This document shows, piece by piece, positions 1 through 6,017 of a DNA stretch of 17,522 bases. Both the position numbers and the translations under genes were made by a program. Origin of the DNA: Puniceicoccales bacterium (GTDB lineage Bacteria > Verrucomicrobiota > Verrucomicrobiia > Opitutales > UBA953); NCBI GenBank assembly GCA_031279675.1, contig JAITIB010000059.1:1-17522 (forward strand), read 5' to 3'. How positions within the stretch are numbered: position 1 is the first letter of the stretch; each line of letters opens with the position of its first letter. The notes below the pieces were generated by a model. The model saw nothing but the letters and a program-made list of their open reading frames with translations, was not told the DNA's origin and made no database searches.

Positions 1-1
1 G

Positions 2-124
2 TCAAAAGCGGACGAAGCGCACCTGTTCATCTTTGACCGCGAAAGCGGAAAAAGCTGGGAGGAAAAAATCTGGCACCGCGACGCCACCTCCACCACCCGC
101 CCCATCTCCATCTGGGGCGCCTGA
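2..124 (+). CDS. C-terminal fragment of an unidentified protein (5' end outside window)
   Basis: The first 123 bases read through without a stop in one frame and end at TGA. They encode about 40 residues, including LFIFDRESGKSWEEKIW and ending in ISIWGA. Codon use is like the neighbouring genes, with mostly G or C in third positions, which supports a real coding end rather than chance. It runs tail-to-tail into leuA, with only 13 bases between the two stops. From memory, the phrase '(V/I)IFDR..gKSWEEKI' followed by a short strand ending in 'WG' resembles the extreme C-terminus of some AAA-type ATPases with a nuclease-like C-terminal domain. That match is a recollection and the fragment is too short to prove it. 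I do not assign a function. Confidence 0.55.
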   Translation, partial: SKADEAHLFIFDRESGKSWEEKIWHRDATSTTRPISIWGA

Positions 125-137
125 TCGAATGCCTATG

Positions 138-1805
138 CTATTGCGCACGGTTGAATGCGCTCACGAGCGCGAGCAACCCGGCCATTTCGATGTTGCTGTG
201 AATGCCACAGCCCCAGACGACTTTCCTGTCCGCGGAACGCTCCAAGGCGACATAGGCCGCGGAATCGGTCGCCGAGCCCGTGCCGATTGCGTGCGACCGG
301 TAGTCGCACAACACAAAATTTTTCCAGCCACGCGCTTCCAGTGCGTTGACGAAGGCGTTTAACGGCCCGTTGCCATCGCCCCGCAACACATGCGCAACGC
401 CGTTGAAGCGCACTTGGGCGGCAATGGCCAAGGCGTCGCGTTCGGGAACGTTTCGCTGTTCAAAATTCACGATATCGAGCGGGCGGGCAAGGTTCGCGAA
501 ATGTTCGCGGAAATGCCCGTGGATTTCCGCCGGGGAAAGATCGCGTTGCGCCGCATCGGCAATCGCGTTGATCACCTCCCCCACCTGCGCGTGCATGGCC
601 TTCGGCAGGTCGAGTCCGAACTCGCGGTCGAGCACGTAGGCGACGCCACCTTTGCCGCTCTGCGAGTTGATGCGGATGATTGCCTCGTAGGAGCTCCCGA
701 TGTCGCGCGGATCCATGGTCAGGTAGGGCACCTGCCACAGGGTGTCCGGCGCGGCGCCCTCGCGCAAATCCATCCCCTTCTTGATCGCGTCCTGATGCGA
801 GCCCGAGAACGCCGTGAAGACCAGATCGCCCGCATACGGGTGGCGCTCGTGGACGTTCATGCGCGTGCACCGCTCATAAACGCGGCGGATTCCCCCCAAG
901 TCGTCCAAGGCCAGGCCGGGGTCAATCCCGTGCGCGTATAGATTCAAGGCCACCGTCACGATGTCCAGATTGCCCGTGCGCTCGCCATTGCCAAAGAGCG
1001 TCCCCTCCACGCGTTGCGCCCCCGCCATCAGGCCCAATTCCGTGGCGGCCACGCCCGTTCCCCTGTCATTGTGCGTGTGCAGGGAAATGACAGCCTTGTC
1101 GCGCTCCCGCAGGTGGCGGCAGAACCATTCAATCTGGTCCGCGTAAACATTCGGGGTCGTCCACTGGACAGTTTCCGGAAGGTTGAGGATCATGGGTTCC
1201 GCCGTGGACGGTTCCCATTCGCGCATGACCGCCTCGCAAATTTCCAGTGTGAAATCCAACTCCGTGTCGGAAAAGCTCTCCGGAGAATACTGCAGGCGCA
1301 TCCCGGGCAGCCGCCCCGCGAGCGACTTCACCAAGCGCGTTGCGTCGGTGGCAATTTTCTTGATGGAGTCCCGCGACGCATCGCCGAATGTCACCCGGCG
1401 TTGCAACGGCGAAGTGCTGTTGTAGATGTGCACAATCGGCCTGCGCGCACCCCGCAACGCCTCAAACGTCCGCCGGATCAAATGCTCGCGGCACTGCACC
1501 AGCACCTGCACCGAGACGTCCCCCGGCACCAGCCCCTTCTCAAGGAGTTCACGGCAAAACGCGAACTCCGTGTCGCTCGCCGCCGGGAACCCGATTTCGA
1601 TTTCCTTGAACCCCAATGCGACGAGCAGGCGGAACATCTCCAGCTTCTCGCGCACCCCCATGGGGCACGCAAGCGCCTGGTTGCCATCGCGCAAGTCCAC
1701 GCTACACCACCTTGGGGCGGCAACGATGCGCGCATCCGGCCACCGCCGGTCGGGCAGCGAAACGGTCGGGAACGGTCGGTACTTTGTTATTGGATCACGT
1801 TGCAT
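138..1805 (-). CDS. leuA: 2-isopropylmalate synthase, long (LeuA2-type) form
   Basis: Catalyses the first committed step of leucine synthesis in the cytoplasm: acetyl-CoA plus 2-oxoisovalerate gives 2-isopropylmalate. The 555-residue protein opens with KYRPFPTVSLPDRRWP, typical of the long actinobacterial/plant-like form. A DRE-TIM metallolyase barrel follows, with CSVDLRDGNQAL (about 34-45), the metal-binding HTHNDRGTG (His243 and His245) and FGNGERTGN (271-279). The last ~130 residues match the expected position of the leucine-responsive regulatory domain. I start at the ATG at 1805, giving MQRDPITKYRPF, because family homology begins there. The frame stays open to a GTG at 1856, but that extension runs through a hairpin and has no recognisable sequence. 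No clear Shine-Dalgarno is seen. It lies downstream of mutY on the same strand but is separated by terminator-like hairpins, so it is probably a separate transcript. Other leu genes are not in the window. Confidence 0.95.
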   Translation of the reverse strand: MQRDPITKYRPFPTVSLPDRRWPDARIVAAPRWCSVDLRDGNQALACPMGVREKLEMFRLLVALGFKEIEIGFPAASDTEFAFCRELLEKGLVPGDVSVQVLVQCREHLIRRTFEALRGARRPIVHIYNSTSPLQRRVTFGDASRDSIKKIATDATRLVKSLAGRLPGMRLQYSPESFSDTELDFTLEICEAVMREWEPSTAEPMILNLPETVQWTTPNVYADQIEWFCRHLRERDKAVISLHTHNDRGTGVAATELGLMAGAQRVEGTLFGNGERTGNLDIVTVALNLYAHGIDPGLALDDLGGIRRVYERCTRMNVHERHPYAGDLVFTAFSGSHQDAIKKGMDLREGAAPDTLWQVPYLTMDPRDIGSSYEAIIRINSQSGKGGVAYVLDREFGLDLPKAMHAQVGEVINAIADAAQRDLSPAEIHGHFREHFANLARPLDIVNFEQRNVPERDALAIAAQVRFNGVAHVLRGDGNGPLNAFVNALEARGWKNFVLCDYRSHAIGTGSATDSAAYVALERSADRKVVWGCGIHSNIEMAGLLALVSAFNRAQ

Positions 1806-1840
1806 GAAAAAAGTCGGTGAAAGACGTTGAGTGTTGCTGG

Positions 1841-1862
1841 AAAAATCATCCCGCACAGCGGG
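1841..1862 (-). terminator. second hairpin between mutY and leuA, terminator-like
   Basis: On the - strand CCCGC (1858-1862) pairs with GCGGG (1850-1854) around a TGT loop, followed after ATGA by five T (1841-1845). The stem is short (5 bp) and the T run is offset, so it may only back up the stronger hairpin at 1872-1895. Confidence 0.35.
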
Positions 1863-1873
1863 AACACGGGCAA
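1845..1873 (-). promoter_or_regulatory. possible leuA promoter overlapping a hairpin
   Basis: On the - strand TTGCCC (1868-1873) and GATGAT (1845-1850) are spaced by exactly 17 bp, each matching 4 of 6 bases of the sigma-70 consensus. This would start the leuA transcript about 35-40 nt before the ATG. The spacer is largely the CCCGC-TGT-GCGGG hairpin, so the same bases could act as either terminator or promoter. Weak evidence. Confidence 0.25.
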
Positions 1874-1895
1874 AAAATCACTCCCCCACGGGGAG
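1872..1895 (-). terminator. intrinsic terminator downstream of mutY
   Basis: Reading the - strand, CTCCCC pairs perfectly with GGGGAG around a GTG loop (1881-1895), followed by TGA and six T (1872-1877). It sits 36 bp after the mutY stop. This is a classic compact GC stem with a U-tract, so mutY transcription probably ends before leuA. Confidence 0.65.
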
Positions 1896-1930
1896 CCGGC
1901 GAAGTCGCAAACAAAATGGAACCAGCGTAA

Positions 1931-3019
1931 TCATTGAACACCCCCGGAAAATGCCCCCTGTGCCTCCGTTGTCAAAGCCAAAAAAGACCCCGCCAGCTCC
2001 CTCACCCACCTGCGATGCGGCCCCGACAACGCCACCGCGTCCAGCTCCCCCAGCGGCACCCACTGCAAATCCGTCCGTCCCGCAATCCGGCTCCCCAGCG
2101 CCGCCGACCAGCGCATGCTCACGATTTCCTCCACAATCCGCTGTTGCGAAATGCTCCGCCGCTTGCGCGCCACCAGCACCGCAAGCTCCCCGTCCGCGTC
2201 CGCCACCAACCCCTGCGCCAACGGCAATTCATGCAACCCCGAAAGCCTCCGCGCCCCCTCCGCATACCGGCACAGCAACAGCCGCCCCGCGCGCACCAGC
2301 CAAAGCCGTCGCACCACTACCTGCTCCACCACGCGCGGCGCAAACCGAGGAAGCCGCCCGGCAAGCCCTCCCGCGCGCGCCGCGCAAAACGACGCCACCG
2401 GGCACGCCCCGCACCGCGCCCCCTGCCGCCGGCAGCACACCGCGCCCAGCTCCATCATCGCCTCGTTGTGCGCCCCCGGATCGTCCCCGCCCACCAACGC
2501 CTGCGCAAGCGCCGCGAACGCCGTCACCGCATCCCCGTTGGAGCGGAACTCGCGCCCGTCCGCCACCAACCGCGCCAGCACCCGCACCACATTCCCATCC
2601 ACCACCGCCACCCGCTCCCCGCACGCGATGCTCGCGATCGCCGCCGCCGTGTAAGGCCCCACCCCGGGCAGCCGCTCCCACTCCCCGACCGTGCGCGGCA
2701 GCGCGGGCAGCGCGCTCACGATCCCCGCAAGACGGTGCAGATTGCGCGCGCGGTTGTAATAGCCCAGCCCCGCCCACTCGCGCAGCACCTCCTCGGGCGA
2801 CGCACCCGCCAGCGCCCCGAAATCCGGCCACCGCCGCACCCAGCTCAAGAAATACGGCGTCGCAGTCTCCACCTGCGTCTGCTGGAGCATGAACTCCGAC
2901 ACCACCGTCCGGTAAACCGACCGCGGAGCCCTCCACGGAAGCCGCCTCTGGCTCGCCGCAAACCACGTCCCCAATGCCCGCCGGAACGCCACCGCGCGCC
3001 CGAGGAGCACCGCTGCCAT
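1931..3019 (-). CDS. mutY: A/G-specific adenine glycosylase MutY
   Basis: Base-excision repair enzyme that removes adenine mispaired with 8-oxoguanine. The 362-residue protein shows the family features in order. SEFMLQQTQVETATPYF carries the catalytic Glu42. The helix-hairpin-helix LPGVGPYTAAAI is at about 117-128. VDGNVVRVLAR holds the catalytic Asp141. The 4Fe-4S loop C-x6-C-x2-C-x5-C uses Cys196, 203, 206 and 212. The last ~120 residues fit the NUDIX-like 8-oxoG recognition domain. I chose the ATG at 3019 because GGGAGGGG lies just upstream and the N-terminus then matches the family length. The frame extends to an ATG at 3076 and a TTG at 3085, but those lack a ribosome site and coincide with the predicted transcript start. 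It is divergent from the PEP-CTERM genes and ends in a good hairpin terminator. Confidence 0.94.
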   Translation of the reverse strand: MAAVLLGRAVAFRRALGTWFAASQRRLPWRAPRSVYRTVVSEFMLQQTQVETATPYFLSWVRRWPDFGALAGASPEEVLREWAGLGYYNRARNLHRLAGIVSALPALPRTVGEWERLPGVGPYTAAAIASIACGERVAVVDGNVVRVLARLVADGREFRSNGDAVTAFAALAQALVGGDDPGAHNEAMMELGAVCCRRQGARCGACPVASFCAARAGGLAGRLPRFAPRVVEQVVVRRLWLVRAGRLLLCRYAEGARRLSGLHELPLAQGLVADADGELAVLVARKRRSISQQRIVEEIVSMRWSAALGSRIAGRTDLQWVPLGELDAVALSGPHRRWVRELAGSFLALTTEAQGAFSGGVQ

Positions 3020-3021
3020 TT

Positions 3022-3029
3022 CCCCTCCC
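3022..3029 (-). promoter_or_regulatory. ribosome binding site deciding the mutY start
   Basis: On the - strand GGGAGGGG is followed by AA and then ATG at 3019. The GGAGG core leaves a 4-nt gap, slightly short but the best Shine-Dalgarno of any candidate mutY start. It favours the 362-residue form. Confidence 0.6.
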
Positions 3030-3083
3030 GTGCCCACCGGCCCCGCCACCGCCACCCTCTTTGTCTGTCTCGTCATTCCCGGC

Positions 3084-3113
3084 AAAATCGTTCCCGCACG
3101 CCCGCACTGTCAA
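3084..3113 (-). promoter_or_regulatory. candidate mutY promoter
   Basis: A perfect -35 hexamer TTGACA (3108-3113, - strand) is followed after 18 bp by GATTTT (3084-3089), a poor -10. Transcription would begin near 3076, giving a leader of about 57 nt before the ATG at 3019. A 7-bp inverted repeat, TTGTTTG (3115-3121) with CAAACAA (3131-3137), lies directly upstream and could be an operator. Confidence 0.4.
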
Positions 3114-3242
3114 ATTGTTTGTTGGCCCGGCAAACAAAGGGGGGGACCGGGAGGCCGCATCAGGGGCGATTTTTTGTGGGAAAATCACAACGCCACTCCG
3201 AACATCCACGGATTTGATTCGCGATTTCCGTTGATGTCGAAT

Positions 3243-3302
3243 GAATTGCGAATCGTTTCACGGGCGCGAAAAAAATTCCGTTTTCTTCGGAAAAATGCTT
3301 GC
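3243..3302 (+). promoter_or_regulatory. conserved 60-bp upstream block, copy 1
   Basis: GAATTGCGA opens the block and GCTTGC closes it, exactly 60 bases in both PEP-CTERM leaders, with GTTTTCTTCG conserved inside at an offset of one base. It ends 84 nt before the ATG. The TTGC at its right end could serve as a -35 element, followed in both copies by a related TGA(A/G)CAA(C/T)CGT, but no convincing -10 stands out. Likely a promoter or operator region; the exact role is unknown. Confidence 0.4.
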
Positions 3303-3386
3303 CATGAGCCGTTTATTGAACAACCGTTCAGTCTTCGAAATCAAAGAGCAACTGTTCAATTTATCCAAAACCAAAACCTAAACACC

Positions 3387-5714
3387 ATGAACAACAACGA
3401 CATAGCCAAGACGACAAGCACCACCCACGCCCTGCCTCGCGCAAGCTTCCTTGCCGCGGCAAGCCTCCTCGTGCCCTTCACGTGGACGCCACCTCAGGCC
3501 AGCGCAATCGATGTCACTTCTGGCACGAACCTCCAGACCATCGTCAACAATACCAACCGTAACGCGACATTCGACCTCAAGGGAGAGGTGAAATGGGGCA
3601 ATGCCTTGGGCGGGGGAGGAAACGCGATATCGAGCGGAGCATCAAACATAGTGATCAACTCCAACGGACACATAATCAAACAAAACGACAATGGCGCATG
3701 GCTGGACTACAAGTCTGGCTCTGGCTCATCGCATTTTTTCACCCTGAAAAACACCTGGGTTCAAGGCGACCAAGCCTATTACACGGGCCTCTACGGACTC
3801 TTCCACGGCGATAATTTTTCGACCACAATAACACTCAAGCTTGAAGGCAGCACATTCGACAGCTTCCATGGGCGAGGCGACCTGCGCTCCGGAACAATCG
3901 GCCTTTCCTACTACAAATCCGCGCTCGTTGTTGACGGCGGAACAAGTGGAGTTACTTTCTCAAATAACAAAGGGGCTGAGGACCATTACGATGGCGCCGG
4001 AGTTTTCGGGACCTTCGGGAATAACTCAAGCCTCACACTGAAAGGGAACACGAGCTTCACTGGAAACTCGACCACGAACCACGGTGGCGCGCTCACGATA
4101 TACGCAGAAAACACGAGCTCAAGCACGACGCTGCTCGTCAACTCCGGAAATGACGGAAAAGCCGTTTTCACCGGAAATTCCGCCGGAGGATTCGGCGGCG
4201 CCATCAATTTCTGGGGATACACCACAGAAAGCACCTTTGGCGGAGAGGCCGAGTTCACAAACAACTGGACCCACGGCAGCGGCTCCGGCATCAGCAATCG
4301 GGCGAAACGCGGGGGTGCCATCAACGTCGGTGTTGAGAATGGACAATCGAACATAGTCTTCAAAGAAAAAGTGACATTCACGGGGAACCGCGCCATCGGA
4401 ATTTTGGCCACCGACCTTAGTGCCCAAGCTTGGGGCGGCGCGCTTTCTCTCACCGCGCAAGGCACAAATCTCGGCACCACGGATGGGAAATACACCGTCA
4501 CTTTCGACAAGGCGGCGGTATTTCGCGATAATTACGCCGTGTCGTCGGCCACCGCCACAACCAACAAATTTGGCTATGGTGGCGCGGTCTATGTCGGCAC
4601 GGGCACTGCAACCAACACAAAAAGCGTGACATTCGGCGCCGGCTCCTTGTTTGAGCGCAACCTCGCCCAAACCAAAGGCGGTGCCATTTATGTGAGCGCG
4701 ATTGATAAAACGGACAACAGCGGCGGCATCATCACACTCAACGCCGACAACACCGGCGACATCACCTTTATGGACAACTATGACGGGGTTGCTTTCACCG
4801 CCGTTAACGCCACCAATTATCAGGGAACCTCCGGGACGCGCAACGCCATCCATTTTGCCGGAAACGGCACGTTGAACATCAATGCCACCGGCACCGGAAA
4901 AGTCCATTTTCACGACCCGATCACCGGAGGGCAGACCTCACTACAAGACACAAAAAGCTTGGTCACCGTGAAGAAGACAGGAGACGGCGATGTCATTTTT
5001 TATGGAAACAAGAGCGATATTTATGCCAGGACAACCGTAAGTGGCGGGAAGTTTGTCTTGAAAAATGGAGCCGAGTATGGCGCGCCAGTCATTCTGGGAA
5101 ATGGAACCAGCTTTGATGTAAGCGGCAATGCCATTCTGGCCGCTGAGCGCGGGACACTCATTAATGCCAATAGTTTTTGGCTCAAAAACACAGCCACCCT
5201 GCAACTGCTCGCAGATGGCCGGACCGATGGCAAATTCACGATAAACGTCAACTCCCCCTTTCGCGGCGGGGAGTTTAGCCCGGACGCCACATTCATCTTT
5301 GAAATCAAGGGCGCGGATGCTCCCAGCCGAAACGCGGGCAAACTCGGGTTTGCAAACACAACTCCCACGTTTGGTAGCACGCCTGCGCCCAAGCTGAAAT
5401 TCGACACGAGCCAATGGACGGAGAATCTCTCAAATTTGAGCAATCAGGACTACGTATCCATTACCCTGATCGAAAAGTTTGGCTACAACGGCGCATTCCA
5501 AAATGGCTCGGTGATTGCGCCCAGCGTGTTTGGGCTCACCGATGCGGACATGGAAATGAACGGCGGCAAGTTCCAGTTTGAGTATGCAAACAACAATTTG
5601 TATCTCAACCAATTCGACGCCTACCCCATCCCTGAGCCCTCGACCTACGCCTTGCTGGGCGGCATTGGCGCGGTGGCGTTGGCCGTGATGCGCCGGAAAA
5701 AACGCCGGGCCTAA
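3387..5714 (+). CDS. PEP-CTERM surface protein with Pmp-like FxxN/GGA repeats, copy 1
   Basis: Exported 775-residue protein. Residues 1-40 are a long signal peptide (hydrophobic FLAAASLLVPFTW, predicted cleavage after ASA at 40). The body holds ten FxxN tetrapeptides (near 191, 224, 261, 290, 331, 379, 422, 461, 490 and 538). It also has six GGA(I/L/V) motifs (233, 270, 309, 350, 398 and 431). In chlamydial Pmp passengers this alternation marks turns of a right-handed beta-helix. There are no cysteines. The end, IPEPSTYALLGG, then a short hydrophobic helix and RRKKRRA, is a PEP-CTERM sorting signal, normally processed by an exosortase. No autotransporter beta-barrel is present. I start at ATG 3387, directly before the signal peptide; the frame is open upstream but non-coding in character. 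Adhesion or envelope structure is a guess. Base composition is more AT-rich than its neighbours. Confidence 0.88.
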   Translation: MNNNDIAKTTSTTHALPRASFLAAASLLVPFTWTPPQASAIDVTSGTNLQTIVNNTNRNATFDLKGEVKWGNALGGGGNAISSGASNIVINSNGHIIKQNDNGAWLDYKSGSGSSHFFTLKNTWVQGDQAYYTGLYGLFHGDNFSTTITLKLEGSTFDSFHGRGDLRSGTIGLSYYKSALVVDGGTSGVTFSNNKGAEDHYDGAGVFGTFGNNSSLTLKGNTSFTGNSTTNHGGALTIYAENTSSSTTLLVNSGNDGKAVFTGNSAGGFGGAINFWGYTTESTFGGEAEFTNNWTHGSGSGISNRAKRGGAINVGVENGQSNIVFKEKVTFTGNRAIGILATDLSAQAWGGALSLTAQGTNLGTTDGKYTVTFDKAAVFRDNYAVSSATATTNKFGYGGAVYVGTGTATNTKSVTFGAGSLFERNLAQTKGGAIYVSAIDKTDNSGGIITLNADNTGDITFMDNYDGVAFTAVNATNYQGTSGTRNAIHFAGNGTLNINATGTGKVHFHDPITGGQTSLQDTKSLVTVKKTGDGDVIFYGNKSDIYARTTVSGGKFVLKNGAEYGAPVILGNGTSFDVSGNAILAAERGTLINANSFWLKNTATLQLLADGRTDGKFTINVNSPFRGGEFSPDATFIFEIKGADAPSRNAGKLGFANTTPTFGSTPAPKLKFDTSQWTENLSNLSNQDYVSITLIEKFGYNGAFQNGSVIAPSVFGLTDADMEMNGGKFQFEYANNNLYLNQFDAYPIPEPSTYALLGGIGAVALAVMRRKKRRA

Positions 5715-5732
5715 GTTCCGCGAGAACGCTTG

Positions 5733-5770
5733 ACAAACCCCGCGCCAATGCCACTGACGCGGGGTTTTGT
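5733..5770 (+). terminator. intrinsic terminator after PEP-CTERM copy 1
   Basis: ACAAACCCCGCG (5733-5744) pairs with CGCGGGGTTTTGT (5758-5770), with one extra T and a 13-nt loop. The core CCCCGCG/CGCGGGG stem is followed by TTTT. It begins 18 bp after the stop codon, so the two paralogues are probably separate transcripts. Confidence 0.75.
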
Positions 5771-5909
5771 GCCAGACAATCCGCATGTTCCCGCCGCCTC
5801 CAAAAAAGGGGGGAGACCGGAGGCCGGGACAGACCGGATTTCCCCAAAAAAATTCAATGGCATCGCATCATCCGATTATTCGAATTTCCGATCTCCTTTG
5901 AATACAAAT

Positions 5910-5969
5910 GAATTGCGATTCCATTATTCTGCCCTGAAAAACAAGGTTTTCTTCGACGAAAAAGCTTGC
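5910..5969 (+). promoter_or_regulatory. conserved 60-bp upstream block, copy 2
   Basis: Same outer words as at 3243-3302 (GAATTGCGA at the left, GCTTGC at the right) with the same total length, and the internal GTTTTCTTCG. It ends 48 nt before the ATG at 6018. The middle of the block is poorly conserved, so the two ends and the internal word are the likely functional parts. Confidence 0.4.
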
Positions 5970-6017
5970 GCAATGGTGTTTTTGAGCAATCGTCTGCATC
6001 GGAACAAATCCAATACC

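Larger units (their letters stand above)
3020..3386. other. intergenic spacer between divergent mutY and the first PEP-CTERM gene
   Basis: No gene is supported here. It holds, from left to right, the mutY ribosome site and promoter candidate, a TTGTTTG/CAAACAA inverted repeat, and a G-rich box (3131-3156). It then holds an AT-richer leader containing the 60-bp block shared with the second PEP-CTERM gene and a TTCCG-N7-CGGAA inverted repeat (3276-3292). The last ~80 bases before the ATG are A-rich with no Shine-Dalgarno. Confidence 0.7.
3131..5714 (+). repeat. tandem duplication unit A (leader plus PEP-CTERM gene)
   Basis: This unit and unit B (5801-8312) are homologous over their whole length. 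It starts with CAAACAAAGG followed by a G run, ACCGG and AGGCC. It continues through a shared leader block and the entire coding sequence to the C-terminal anchor. The similarity of the leaders shows that regulatory sequence was copied with the gene. Boundaries are by eye; no target-site duplication or mobile element is visible. Confidence 0.75.
5715..6017 (+). other. intergenic spacer between the two PEP-CTERM genes
   Basis: It contains the terminator of copy 1 (5733-5770), the G-rich box that opens duplication unit B (5801-5825, with CCGGAGGCCGG), and the conserved 60-bp block (5910-5969). The last 48 nt are an A-rich leader without a Shine-Dalgarno. No additional gene is supported; the in-frame opening upstream of the ATG is not coding. 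Confidence 0.65.

Noticed and set aside
138..362. + strand frame starting at 33 and running over the leuA 3' end
   Set aside because: The true reading at 2-124 is in another frame, and the rest is antisense to leuA.
1831..3217. Pro/Arg-rich + strand frames over mutY
   Set aside because: Antisense to a clearly recognisable MutY with intact catalytic and iron-sulphur residues; no signal, motif or ribosome site of their own.
3030..3386. In-frame upstream extension of the first PEP-CTERM gene (and the parallel one at 5730-6017), with an alignable NELR...AC stretch
   Set aside because: The shared word GTTTTCTTCG falls in different codon phases in the two copies, so conservation is of nucleotides, not protein. 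The signal peptide begins right at the later ATG, and the upstream part of the first extension overlaps mutY.
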